Shown here: positions 49,118 through 57,685 of the stretch, piece after piece
Numbering within the stretch: position 1 is the stretch's first letter
Layout of the letters: each line of letters opens with the position of its first letter
Assembly (NCBI GenBank): GCA_945888375.1
Contig: CAMCZZ010000001.1
Span: forward strand, 124,001-188,000
Direction: 5' to 3'
Origin: Akkermansia muciniphila
GTDB taxonomy: Bacteria; Verrucomicrobiota; Verrucomicrobiia; Opitutales; Opitutaceae
DNA: 64,000 nucleotides
Position numbers and translations under genes: made by a program
The notes under the pieces: generated by a model
Seen by the model: the letters and a program-made list of their open reading frames with translations, nothing else
The model's database searches: none
What the model was told of the DNA's origin: nothing

Positions 49118-50065
49118 TCAGAACCCTTTGACCTTGAACAAGCTGGTGACGGACTCGTTGTTGTTGATGCGGATGATGGCTTGGGCGAGAAGATCGGCTA
49201 CGCTGAGGACTTTGATGGGGAGGTCGCGGGGCTCGACGGGGATCGAGTTGGTGGTGATGAGCTCGTCGATCTGGCCGGTGCGGAGGCGTTCGTAGGCCAT
49301 GGGGGAGAGCAGGGCGTGGGACACGGCGGCGCGCACGGAGCGGGCGCCGTTTTCGCGCAGGAGTTTGGCGGCGTTCACGAGGGTGCCGGCGGTCTCGGTG
49401 ATATCGTCCACGATCAGCACGTCTTTGCCGACAACATCGCCCACGATGTTCACGGACTCAACGGTGGTGGCGGAGGTGCGTTTTTTCCAGACCATGCCCA
49501 GGCCGGTGCCGAGGGCGCCGGCGTAGGCGGCGGCCATCTTCATGCCGCCAACGTCGGGCGAGCAGACGACAAGATTTTCGCCGCGGTGGCTTTCGAGGTA
49601 TTTGAAGATGACGGGGGAGGCGAAGAGGTGGTCTACGGGGATATTAAAGAAGCCTTGGATCTGCTGGGAGTGCAGGTCCATGGTCAGCACGCGGTGGGCT
49701 CCGGCGGCGGAGAGAAGATCGGCGACGAGTTTGGCCGTGATGGGCACGCGGGGCTGGTCTTTGCGATCCTGGCGGGCGTAGCCGTAGAAGGGGATGACGG
49801 CGGTGATGCGCTGGGCCGACGCGCGCTTGGCGGCGTCGATCATGATCAGCAATTCCATCAGGTGGTGATTGGTGGGTGTGCAGGTGGACTGCACGAGGTA
49901 GATATCCTGCCCGCGGATATTTTCTTCGATACGGACAAAGGACTCGCCGTCGGGGAAGCTGGTAACGGTGGCCTGGCCGAGGGGGATGCCCACGTGGCGG
50001 CAGATTTCTTCGGCGAGGGGACGGTTGGAGTTGCCGGAGAAGATTTTCAAGCTGGGGGCGCTCAT
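49118..50065 (-). CDS. prs: Ribose-phosphate pyrophosphokinase (PRPP synthetase)
   Basis: 315 residues, full length. LKIFSGNSNRPLAEEICRHVGIPLG, TSFPDGESFVRIEENIRGQDIYLVQSTC, VIPFYGYARQDRKDQPRVPITAKLVADLL, and the PRPP-binding loop VLIVDDITETAGTLVNAAKLL. It makes PRPP from ribose-5-phosphate and ATP for nucleotide, histidine and NAD synthesis; nadD is elsewhere in this window. The gene stands alone on its strand, divergent from the nucleoside phosphorylase. Confidence 0.99.
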   Translation of the reverse strand: MSAPSLKIFSGNSNRPLAEEICRHVGIPLGQATVTSFPDGESFVRIEENIRGQDIYLVQSTCTPTNHHLMELLIMIDAAKRASAQRITAVIPFYGYARQDRKDQPRVPITAKLVADLLSAAGAHRVLTMDLHSQQIQGFFNIPVDHLFASPVIFKYLESHRGENLVVCSPDVGGMKMAAAYAGALGTGLGMVWKKRTSATTVESVNIVGDVVGKDVLIVDDITETAGTLVNAAKLLRENGARSVRAAVSHALLSPMAYERLRTGQIDELITTNSIPVEPRDLPIKVLSVADLLAQAIIRINNNESVTSLFKVKGF

Positions 50066-50196
50066 CGTGGTGGTAGGTTGGGTGGCGAGTGAAACAGAAG
50101 TGTGACGGCTTCGCCTAACGCGGGGAAAGGTAATTTTATAAAAGCCTTGGTCCGCGGCGGGCTTGCGACGGGGGGCGGGTGGCCCAAGATGGAGGT

Positions 50197-51528
50197 ATGG
50201 ACGACGTTACCCTGACCCCGCCCCGGATCATCGCCTGTAAACGGGATGGTGGCGTGTTGGGGCGGGAGGCGATCGGGGCCTTTGTGCGCGGGGCGACGGA
50301 CGGTTCCTGGGCGGATTATCAGCTCTCGGCGCTCCTCATGGCGATTTATCTCCGAGGCATGGACGCGGTGGAGACGGCGATCTTGACCCAGGCGATGATG
50401 CATTCGGGGGTGGTGGCGGATCTTTCGGCGGTCCCCGGGCGCAAGGTGGACAAGCACTCGACCGGCGGGGTGGGCGACAAGGTTTCCCTGCCGCTTGCCG
50501 CGATGGTGGCGGCATGTGGAGTGCCGGTGCCGATGATCTCGGGGCGCGGGCTGGGCCACACCGGCGGCACGCTGGATAAATTGGAAAGCATCCCGGGTTT
50601 TCGCGTGGGGTTGAGCCTCGACGAATATCGGGCGCAAGTCGCCCGGATCGGATGCGCGCTTATCGGGCAGACCCGGGACCTGGCGCCGGCGGATAAAAAA
50701 CTCTACGCCCTGCGGGACGTCACAGCGACGGTCGAGTGCCTGCCGCTCATCTGCGCCTCCATCATGTCCAAAAAAATGGCCGAGGGCATCGATGCGCTGG
50801 TGCTCGATGTGAAGTTCGGGCGCGGCGCTTTCATGAAGACCTTGCCCGAGGCGCGGGCGTTGGCGGAGGCGATGTGCGCCATCGGCACGGCGCTGGGCCG
50901 GCCCACCCGCGCGCTGCTTACCCGCATGGACCAACCGCTGGGAAGGGCGGTGGGCAACGCTGTGGAAGTAGCCGAGAGCATTGCCTGCCTGCGAGGCGAG
51001 ACGGAGGGTATGGAAGATTTGCTGGAACTCACCTACTCACTGGGGGCGGAGATGTTGTTGCTGGCGGGGGTCGAGGCCGATGCGACGGCGGCGCGAGCTC
51101 GGCTGGCCCGAGCGGTGGCGAGCGGGGCGGCTTTGGCGAAATTCCGTGAGATCGTGGCCGCGCAGGGCGGCGATCCCGGGGTGTGCGATGAGCCGGTAGC
51201 GGTGTTGCCGGCGGCGCGATTCACGGGAGAGGTGCGGGCGGCGCGGGCGGGTTGGGTGGTCGGCGTCGATGCGATGGCGGTGGCCCTGGCGGCGTTGCGA
51301 CTGGGGGCGGGGCGCACGCGGGCGGAGCACGCGGTGGACCACGCAGTGGGCTTTACCCGGTTGGTCAAGGTCGGCTCGCGGGTGGGTCCGGGGGATCTGC
51401 TCGGCATCGTCCACGCCAACGACGAGGCCCGGCTGGCCGAGGCGCGCGTAGCTCTGGCGGGTGCGGTGGAGCTCGGGGACGAGGCTCTTCCCGCGACCGC
51501 GCTTATCGTGGCGCGGGTGGGGGGGTAG
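50197..51528 (+). CDS. deoA: Pyrimidine-nucleoside/thymidine phosphorylase
   Basis: 443 residues from ATG 50197; a GGAGG lies just before it with only one base of spacing, so a GTG at 50179 remains possible. Phosphorylase signature GRKVDKHSTGGVGDKVSLPLAAMVAACGVPVPMISGRGLGHTGGTLDKLESIPGF, then ALRDVTATVECLPLICASIMSKKMAEGIDALVLDVKFGRGAFM. The C-terminal domain is the normal one. The family cleaves thymidine or uridine with phosphate. Which nucleosides are used cannot be told (deoA versus pdp). Confidence 0.95.
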   Translation: MDDVTLTPPRIIACKRDGGVLGREAIGAFVRGATDGSWADYQLSALLMAIYLRGMDAVETAILTQAMMHSGVVADLSAVPGRKVDKHSTGGVGDKVSLPLAAMVAACGVPVPMISGRGLGHTGGTLDKLESIPGFRVGLSLDEYRAQVARIGCALIGQTRDLAPADKKLYALRDVTATVECLPLICASIMSKKMAEGIDALVLDVKFGRGAFMKTLPEARALAEAMCAIGTALGRPTRALLTRMDQPLGRAVGNAVEVAESIACLRGETEGMEDLLELTYSLGAEMLLLAGVEADATAARARLARAVASGAALAKFREIVAAQGGDPGVCDEPVAVLPAARFTGEVRAARAGWVVGVDAMAVALAALRLGAGRTRAEHAVDHAVGFTRLVKVGSRVGPGDLLGIVHANDEARLAEARVALAGAVELGDEALPATALIVARVGG

Positions 51529-51552
51529 GCGAGAGCGGGCCTGGGCCGGGGT

Positions 51553-53439
51553 TTAGCCGGCGTGGCGTTCGGCGGCGTCGAGGGCCTCGGTGGCGGCTTC
51601 CCACTTGGCGGTGGCGTCGCTCACTTGCTCGGTGATGGTGCTCAGCTCGATATTCAAGCGGTGGAACCGGCTTTTGTCCGCGTAGGTGGCGGGGTCTTCG
51701 AGGGCGGCGGTGATTTCGTTCTGCTTGGCCTCGAGTTCGGCCACCTTTTTTTCCAATTGGCCGACTTCCTCGCGCATTTTGCGGAGCTGGTTCGGGGTGA
51801 GTTTCGGGCCGGTGGCGGGCGGGGCGGAAACGGGGGCCGGGGCGGTTTTCTTGGCGGCGCCTTTGTGGGCTTCGGGGCGGGCGTCGGTGAAGCCGGCGGT
51901 GAGGGCGGCGCGGGCGTTGGTGGCCTTGGACTTCTCTAGGTAGTAGTCGTAGTTGCCGGCGTAGGAGGTCAGGCGGCCGCTGTGCACGTGGAGCACGGTC
52001 TCGGCAAGCGAGCGGATGAAATGCACATCGTGGGAGATGAAAATCAGGGTGCCGGTGTAGCCTTTGAGCGCGTTTACCATCGCGTCGATGGAGCCGATGT
52101 CCAAGTGGGTGGTCGGCTCGTCCATGAGGAGGAGATTCGGCGGATCGACGAGCAGGCGGGCGAGGTTGAGCCGGGATTTTTCGCCGCCGGAGAGCACACC
52201 GACTTTTTTATGCACGTCGTCCTTGCGGAAGAGGAAGCTGCCGAGGATGGCGCGGGCCTGTTGTTCGGTGAGCTGGTTCTCGTTGGTGCGCAGCTCCATC
52301 ATCATTTCGAACACGCTGGCGTCCTCGCGCAGGGTGTCGGTGCGTTGCTGGGCGAAGTAGCCGGCGGTGACGTTGCTGCCCAGCTCGCGCAGGCCGCCCT
52401 GGATGGCGAGGTTGCCGGCGAGGATCTTCAGGAGGGTGGACTTGCCGGCGCCGTTGGGGCCGACGAGCACGATGCGCTGGCCGCGTTCGGCGGTGAAATT
52501 GAGGTCGGTGTAGACGACTTTCTCCCCGTAGGCTTGGCGGACGTTTTTCAGCTCGATGACCTTCAGGCCGGAGCGGATGGGCTGGGGGAACTTGAAGTTG
52601 ATGCGTTTCAGCTCCTCGCTGGGTTCCTCGACGGCGGCTTCTTTCAGGCGTTCGATTTGTTTCTCCTTCGACTTAGCGCGGGAGGCCATGGAGGCCTTGG
52701 CGCCGAAGCGGTCGACGAAGACTTGGAGGTGGGCGATCTCGCGCTGCTGGTTTTTAAACTGCGCCATCTGCTGTTCCTTGCGGGCTTCCTTTTCTTTCAG
52801 GAAGTCATCGTAGTTGCCGTGGTAATAATGGAGCGTGCCGGCGCGCAGCTCGAGCATCCCAGTGCAGAGGGCGTTGAGGAAGGCGCGGTCGTGGGAGATG
52901 ACGACGAGACCGCCGGGGTAGCGGCTGAGGTATTCCTGGAACCAGAGCAGGGCTTCTAGATCGAGATGGTTGGTAGGCTCGTCGAGGAGGAGAAGGGCGG
53001 GCTCGGCCACGAGGAGGCGGGCGAGGTGGGCGCGCATGATCCAACCGCCGGAGAAGGACTTGGCGGGTTTATGGGCGTCGCCTTCCTTAAAGCCCAGGCC
53101 GGCGAGGATGGTGTGGGCGCGGGGTTCGAGGGTGTAGTCGATGTCGTAGTTGTCCTCGGTGGGTTCAAGGGCCTTGCCGGAGGTGGCGATGGTGAGGATG
53201 GTTTCGTCGCCGACGGGGGCTGACTCCTGGGGCAGGTAGCCGAAATCGGCGCCGCGTTCCCACTCGATGATGCCGGTGTCCGGGCGTTCTTCGCCGAGGA
53301 TAAGCCCGAAAAGGGTGGATTTGCCGGCGCCGTTGGGCCCGACAAGGCCGAGGCGGTCGGTGCGCGCCACGAAGAGAGACACGTCGGAAAACAGTTCGCG
53401 GGTGCCGTAGGACTTGGAGACGTCGGAGATAGTAAGCAT
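51553..53439 (-). CDS. ABC-F family ATP-binding protein
   Basis: 628 residues. Two ATPase domains: first Walker A GPNGAGKSTLF near 36-46 with signature SFSGGW and LLLDEPTNHLDL; second VGPNGAGKSTLLKIL with VLSGGEKSRLNLARL and LLLMDEPTTHLDI. The linker between them (KNQQREIAHLQVFVDRFGAKASMASRAKSKEKQIERLK) is the basic P-site tRNA interaction motif type. The C-terminus is a coiled coil (LRKMREEVGQLEKKVAELEAKQNEI) after an Ala/Pro-rich spacer. There are no membrane helices, so it is a translation factor rather than a transporter (EttA/Uup/YbiT group). It is the 3'-most gene of the minus-strand stretch here. Confidence 0.97.
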   Translation of the reverse strand: MLTISDVSKSYGTRELFSDVSLFVARTDRLGLVGPNGAGKSTLFGLILGEERPDTGIIEWERGADFGYLPQESAPVGDETILTIATSGKALEPTEDNYDIDYTLEPRAHTILAGLGFKEGDAHKPAKSFSGGWIMRAHLARLLVAEPALLLLDEPTNHLDLEALLWFQEYLSRYPGGLVVISHDRAFLNALCTGMLELRAGTLHYYHGNYDDFLKEKEARKEQQMAQFKNQQREIAHLQVFVDRFGAKASMASRAKSKEKQIERLKEAAVEEPSEELKRINFKFPQPIRSGLKVIELKNVRQAYGEKVVYTDLNFTAERGQRIVLVGPNGAGKSTLLKILAGNLAIQGGLRELGSNVTAGYFAQQRTDTLREDASVFEMMMELRTNENQLTEQQARAILGSFLFRKDDVHKKVGVLSGGEKSRLNLARLLVDPPNLLLMDEPTTHLDIGSIDAMVNALKGYTGTLIFISHDVHFIRSLAETVLHVHSGRLTSYAGNYDYYLEKSKATNARAALTAGFTDARPEAHKGAAKKTAPAPVSAPPATGPKLTPNQLRKMREEVGQLEKKVAELEAKQNEITAALEDPATYADKSRFHRLNIELSTITEQVSDATAKWEAATEALDAAERHAG

Positions 53440-53487
53440 GGCGCAGGGAGCGGGGAGCTAGGAGGGACGAGTGGGCGCAGGGCAACA

Positions 53488-53519
53488 AAAAGCCCCGCTG
53501 GAGTGAAAACGGAGGGGCG
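53488..53519 (-). terminator. Hairpin plus U-tract in the leader of the ABC-F gene (possible attenuator)
   Basis: On the minus strand a GCCCC/GGGGC stem, extended by a few further pairs around a mismatch, is followed by TTTTTGTTG. It lies 48 bases upstream of the ABC-F start, where no minus-strand gene ends. Family knowledge: ABC-F genes are often controlled by leader attenuation. The hairpin is short, and the assignment is tentative. Confidence 0.35.
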
Positions 53520-53609
53520 TGGGTGACAGTTTTGCGCGGAACGAGGCTTTTGGATGGCTTTGCCCGCCTGCGTCGGCTCACTCCGGAACTTTACCTTTCT
53601 CCTCCCACC

Positions 53610-54671
53610 ATGGCCCATAAAGTCAAAGCCGCCAAGCGGCAGACCCTGCTCACCGAGAACATCAACGCCAAGCTCGCCGCCAAAAAAGGCCCGATCTCGC
53701 AGTTTCTCGCCCACCACTATCGCCATTTCAATTCCGCCGCGTTGATCGACTCGGCCAAGGGTTACGAGGCCCACTTGAAGGCCGGCGGCAAGATGCTCGT
53801 CACCCTCGCCGGGGCCATGTCCACGGCCGAGCTCGGCCTCTCCCTCGCCGAGATGATCCGTCAGGACAAGGTCCACGCCATCGTCTGCACCGGTGCGAAC
53901 CTTGAGGAGGACATCTTCAACCTCGTCGCCCACGATTATTACGAGCGTGTGCCCCACTATCGCGACCTCACCTCCGCCGACGAGCAGGCCCTGCTCGACC
54001 GCCACATGAACCGCGTGACGGATACCTGTATCCCCGAGGGGGAGGCCATGCGCCGCATCGAGGCCGCCGTCGCTCAGGAGTGGATCGCCGCGGACAAGGC
54101 CGGCACCCCGTTTTTCCCGCACGAGTTTATGTATAAGGTGCTTCGCACCGGAAAGCTGAAGGCGAGCTACATGATCGACCCGAAGAATTCCTGGATGCTG
54201 GCCGCCTGCGAGAAGAACCTCCCCATCGTCGTCCCCGGCTGGGAGGACTCCACGCTGGGTAACATGTATGCCGGGCGCGTGATCACCGGCGAGATCAAGA
54301 ACGTCCACACCGTTCGCACCGGCATCGAATACATGACCTGGCTGGCCGACTGGTATACCAAGACCGCGAAAACGCTCAAAAACGGCGAGGGCTCGATCGG
54401 CTTTTTCCAAATCGGCGGCGGTATCGCCGGTGATTTCCCGATCTGCGTGGTGCCCATGCTGCACCAAGATCTCGACCGCCCTGAAGTGCCGCTCTGGGGC
54501 TATTTCTCCCAGATCAGCGACTCCACCACCAGCTACGGCAGCTATTCCGGGGCGGTGCCGAACGAGAAAATCACCTGGGGCAAGCTGGGCCAAAAGACCC
54601 CCAAGTTTATCGTCGAGAGCGACGCCACCATCGTGGCGCCCTTGATCTTCGCCTGGGTTTTAGGCCAGTAA
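53610..54671 (+). CDS. Deoxyhypusine synthase-like protein
   Basis: 353 residues from ATG 53610. GPISQFLAHHYRHFNSAALIDSAKGYEAHLKAGGKMLVTLAGAMSTAELGLSLAEMI, then HAIVCTGANLEEDIFNLVAHDYYERVPHYRDL, then NVHTVRTGIEYMTWLADWY, and the C-terminal AVPNEKITWGKLGQ whose WGK lysine matches the active-site lysine. These match the deoxyhypusine synthase family, which uses spermidine and NAD. Bacteria have no eIF5A, so the bacterial homologs more likely make a polyamine (homospermidine-type) or modify another target. No other polyamine gene is adjacent. Confidence 0.95.
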   Translation: MAHKVKAAKRQTLLTENINAKLAAKKGPISQFLAHHYRHFNSAALIDSAKGYEAHLKAGGKMLVTLAGAMSTAELGLSLAEMIRQDKVHAIVCTGANLEEDIFNLVAHDYYERVPHYRDLTSADEQALLDRHMNRVTDTCIPEGEAMRRIEAAVAQEWIAADKAGTPFFPHEFMYKVLRTGKLKASYMIDPKNSWMLAACEKNLPIVVPGWEDSTLGNMYAGRVITGEIKNVHTVRTGIEYMTWLADWYTKTAKTLKNGEGSIGFFQIGGGIAGDFPICVVPMLHQDLDRPEVPLWGYFSQISDSTTSYGSYSGAVPNEKITWGKLGQKTPKFIVESDATIVAPLIFAWVLGQ

Positions 54672-54699
54672 GCCTGGGCAACGGGCGCGGCGGCCTGGC

Positions 54700-55239
54700 T
54701 TACCAGGCCAGCCGCGACCAGAGCAGTCGAAAGCTGCCGGCGTAGTCCTGCGGCTGGTCCCGCACGGCAGCGTCGATTTCCGCACGGGTGCGCCAAGCCC
54801 CGTCCATGATCTCCGCCGGGTGCAGCACAAAGGGACCATCGTGCCGAACTCGGTAGACCCAGACAAATTCCTGGCCCGTCTCCCGGCAGGGTTCGAGGCG
54901 TAGCCAGGGCTCGAGCTGGTGCGGCCCCTCGAGCTTCGCTCCGATCTCCTCGGCCAGCTCGCGCACTGCCGCCGCCGCATAGTCCTCGCCAGCATCGACA
55001 TGGCCCGAACAAGAAGCGCACCAGCGGCCGGGGGCGGAGTCCTTGAGCAGCGAACGCCTTTGCAGAAAAACCCGGCCCTCCGCGTCCAGGCAGAGCACGT
55101 GAACGGCGCGGTGCCGGAGTTTTTGGGCATGCACGTCGGCGCGGCGGGCCCGGCCGACCACCCGGTCATGCTCGTCCACCACGTCGAATAACTCATCCGC
55201 GCTTTGCGCCGCCCCGCCGTCCTTTACATTGCCATCCAT
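54700..55239 (-). CDS. Nudix hydrolase, YfcD-like
   Basis: 179 residues. The Nudix box GHVDAGEDYAAAAVRELAEEIG matches GX5EX7REUXEEXGU fully. The preceding DELFDVVDEHDRVVGRARRADVHAQKLRHRAVHVLCLDAEGRVFLQRRS is the YfcD/IPP-isomerase-like start. The substrate is unknown; a nucleotide sugar or prenyl diphosphate is possible. Divergent from the next gene with a 38-base gap. Confidence 0.95.
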   Translation of the reverse strand: MDGNVKDGGAAQSADELFDVVDEHDRVVGRARRADVHAQKLRHRAVHVLCLDAEGRVFLQRRSLLKDSAPGRWCASCSGHVDAGEDYAAAAVRELAEEIGAKLEGPHQLEPWLRLEPCRETGQEFVWVYRVRHDGPFVLHPAEIMDGAWRTRAEIDAAVRDQPQDYAGSFRLLWSRLAW

Positions 55240-55277
55240 GTGTGCCCCTTTCGTGGGCCTTTCACCGCCCGCACGCC

Positions 55278-55748
55278 ATGCCGAAAATTGAAGTCAACCA
55301 AGTCGCCGAAATCCTCAAACGCAACGACGTCGACCCCGCCTTGCTCCGCCAGATCGTCGAGGAGATGAACCAAGCGGTCGAGCCCGAGGTCGACGAAGAG
55401 AAGCCGCCGGCAGTCAAAAAGCAGTTCTCCATCCTCATCTCCGACCCAGACGGCAAGCTGCCCGCCGGGGAGTTCACCGGCTGGGTGCTGCAAATCCCCG
55501 AGGACGCGTCCGTGACCAGCGCCCCCGAGCGCATCCACAAGGCCGCCTACGAATTTAACACCACCAAAAAGGGCCGTCTCATGCCGGCCAAGACCATGGC
55601 CGATGCGATCGAAAACGTCACGGCCAAGCACTTCAAGGAGCAGCAGGTCTGGATCAAAACCAAGGCGCCGGTCTTCATGATGACCACCAACAACGAGATA
55701 CCCTCGGAAAAGACCGACCGTTCCACCCGCCGCGGGCGGGTGGAGTAG
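55278..55748 (+). CDS. Conserved-looking protein of unknown function
   Basis: 156 residues from ATG 55278. The N-terminus is a helical hairpin (IEVNQVAEILKRNDVDPALLRQIVEEMNQAVEPE), and the rest is a compact alpha/beta domain: KQFSILISDPDGKLPAGEFTGWVLQIPEDASVTSAPERIHKAAYEFNTTKKGRLMPAKTMADAIENVTAKHFKEQ. It ends in a basic STRRGRVE tail. Soluble, no signal peptide. I do not recognise the family; the balanced composition and codon use suggest a real gene. Confidence 0.8.
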   Translation: MPKIEVNQVAEILKRNDVDPALLRQIVEEMNQAVEPEVDEEKPPAVKKQFSILISDPDGKLPAGEFTGWVLQIPEDASVTSAPERIHKAAYEFNTTKKGRLMPAKTMADAIENVTAKHFKEQQVWIKTKAPVFMMTTNNEIPSEKTDRSTRRGRVE

Positions 55749-55960
55749 GCGGTGGCGGCCTCCGCGGCTTTTGTTTTTACCCGCGTCCCGCCTCGCATCT
55801 AGCGTCACCTCACCATGGAGTGCAGCCTTTCCCCAGTGCCGGATCGCCGTCGCCTCCGGAGCGCCGCGCGGGACGCCCAGCGCGGCACCCGGGACGGATG
55901 TCCCCCCCGGATCGCCGGACCTATCCTCTTCCGCTTTTTCTCCGCTGACTAATTTCCCCC

Positions 55961-56584
55961 ATGTCCACCCCGACCGCGCGCAAGTTTATCCTCGGCCTCG
56001 ATCTGGACGGCGTCGTGGTCGATTTCTACCGCGCGCTCAAACCCGTCGCCGCGACCTGGCTCGGCAAACGGCCGGAGGACCTGACCGATGATTTTCGTTA
56101 CGGCCTCAAGGAGTGGGGCCTGCTCGACAAGGTTTCTGGCGCCGGTGGCTACGATCTCACTTACCCGTTGCTCCACAAGCATGCGGTCAACCAGCACGGC
56201 ATCTTCAAGAACGCCGATCCCATCGCCCTCGCCCCCTTCACCTTGCGCCGGCTCTCCCGGCTCGGCGTGCACATCCGCATCATCACCCACCGGCTCTACG
56301 TCGGCGGCCTGCATGGGGAATCCGTTACCCAGACGGCGGAGTGGCTGGAGAAACACGACGTGCCCTACCGCGACCTCTGCTTCGTCGAGGACAAGCTCTC
56401 CATCAACGCCGACCTCTACATCGACGACTCGCCGAAGAACATCGAGGCCTACCGTGCCGAGGGCCGGCCCTGCATTATCTTCGACAACCCGACCAACCGC
56501 CACCTCGGCGACGAGCTGCGCGCCCGCGACTGGGACGAGGTCTATCAACTGGTGGCTGCCGCGCACGGACGCCCCCGGGGCTGA
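55961..56584 (+). CDS. HAD-superfamily 5'-nucleotidase-like protein
   Basis: 207 residues. HAD motif I LGLDLDGVVVDFYRAL (residues 12-27), a motif II-like IRIITHRLYVGGLHG, and motif III/IV KLSINADLYIDDSPKNIEAYR. The layout resembles the NT5C 5'(3')-deoxyribonucleotidases. Predicted cytoplasmic phosphatase of nucleotides or similar metabolites; the true substrate is not shown. It sits 212 bases after the unknown gene at 55278 and precedes a small membrane protein. Confidence 0.87.
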   Translation: MSTPTARKFILGLDLDGVVVDFYRALKPVAATWLGKRPEDLTDDFRYGLKEWGLLDKVSGAGGYDLTYPLLHKHAVNQHGIFKNADPIALAPFTLRRLSRLGVHIRIITHRLYVGGLHGESVTQTAEWLEKHDVPYRDLCFVEDKLSINADLYIDDSPKNIEAYRAEGRPCIIFDNPTNRHLGDELRARDWDEVYQLVAAAHGRPRG

Positions 56585-56613
56585 ATTTGCGGCCCGTCTG
56601 ATCACCTCCGCTG

Positions 56614-56991
56614 ATGGACAACGCGCCCGCCGCCGCCTTTCTCGCGCCGGTCTTCGTGGTCTATGAGATTGCCCAGTTGGTTTACGCCGAGCGGTTGCTC
56701 GGCGTGAAGCGACTCCAGGCCGGGGTTGACCCGCGCGGGCTGGGGCCACCGGAGCCTGTCGCCCTGCTTTGGGTGGTCCTCATTTGCGCGCAAAATGCCT
56801 GGTTGCTCTGGCTGCTGGGCGAGGGGCCGACGCGCCTGCATGCCGCCTGCCTCTTATTGGTTTCACTCTGCGGCTTCGCCCTGCGCGGCAGCTGTGCGCT
56901 GCGCTGGGTGCTCGTGGTGCTGACCATCGAGGGAGCGCTCAGACTGGGCTTGATGGTATCGCTGTTCGGCGCGGCCTGGCGCAGTTTGTAG
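56614..56991 (+). CDS. Small membrane protein of unknown function
   Basis: 125 residues with three or four hydrophobic segments: AAAFLAPVFVVYEIAQLVYA, EPVALLWVVLICAQNAWLLWLLG, LHAACLLLVSLCGFALRG and RWVLVVLTIEGALRLGLMVSLFG. No motif was recognised. It is 29 bases after the HAD gene and 22 bases before the amidase gene, so all three may form an operon. Confidence 0.75.
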   Translation: MDNAPAAAFLAPVFVVYEIAQLVYAERLLGVKRLQAGVDPRGLGPPEPVALLWVVLICAQNAWLLWLLGEGPTRLHAACLLLVSLCGFALRGSCALRWVLVVLTIEGALRLGLMVSLFGAAWRSL

Positions 56992-57013
56992 CAAGGCGGG
57001 GAGGCGTAAAAGC

Positions 57014-57511
57014 ATGCCGTTCCCCGAGTTTAACGCACCGTCGCCCAACTACGCTACCTTGCCGTTGCACGAGCGCAGAGGCGTATGTTTCCACCACACC
57101 GAAATGCCGTTTGCGGAGACGCTGGCGTTTATGGCGCGGCCGGAAAGCCGGGTGAGCTACCATGTGGTGATCGCGCCGGACGGGGCGCGGGCGCGTTTGG
57201 TGGCGGACGAGCACCTGGCGTGGCACGCGGGGGTATCGGTTTTTCACGGACGGGAAGGCTGCAACGCCTTCCTCCTCGGGGTGAGTTTCGCCGGCGACAC
57301 GCGAATGGCCCCGCTCACGGAGGCGCAGTTGGCCTCGGCGCTCGAGTGGCTGGCTCCGCGCTGGGTTAAGTCAGGCTGGTCGCTTGATTGGATAACCGAC
57401 CATCGCCAGGTCGCTCCTGGCCGAAAGAAAGACCTCGCGCCAGCCGAGTGGTCGCGGCTGCAGTCGGCCATCGCGCGACGTTTTGGATATTATGCCCGCG
57501 ATCCGCGTTGA
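57014..57511 (+). CDS. N-acetylmuramoyl-L-alanine amidase (AmpD/PGRP type)
   Basis: 165 residues. GVCFHHTEMPFAETLAFMARPESRVSYHVVIAPDG holds the first zinc histidine and the substrate strand; WHAGVSVFHGREGCNAFLLGVSFAG follows, and ITDHRQVAPGRKKDLAP carries the second histidine and the acid. There is no signal peptide, so a cytoplasmic AmpD-like recycling enzyme is more likely than a secreted AmiD-like one. Family role: removes the peptide from (anhydro)muramic acid. Confidence 0.92.
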   Translation: MPFPEFNAPSPNYATLPLHERRGVCFHHTEMPFAETLAFMARPESRVSYHVVIAPDGARARLVADEHLAWHAGVSVFHGREGCNAFLLGVSFAGDTRMAPLTEAQLASALEWLAPRWVKSGWSLDWITDHRQVAPGRKKDLAPAEWSRLQSAIARRFGYYARDPR

Positions 57512-57685
57512 GCCCAGCTGTGAAAATCTGGCCCGTAGTTACTAATACGGATTTATATATAGGATATAAACCTATCTCTTTAAGGTTCACATGTTTTGGA
57601 CTGAATTTACACTTACAGTCCTGAGTCGTGTGCTCTAGATCACTTAAGTCTAGCCCCGACTTTTCCTATAACCCCCCCCTAAAAT

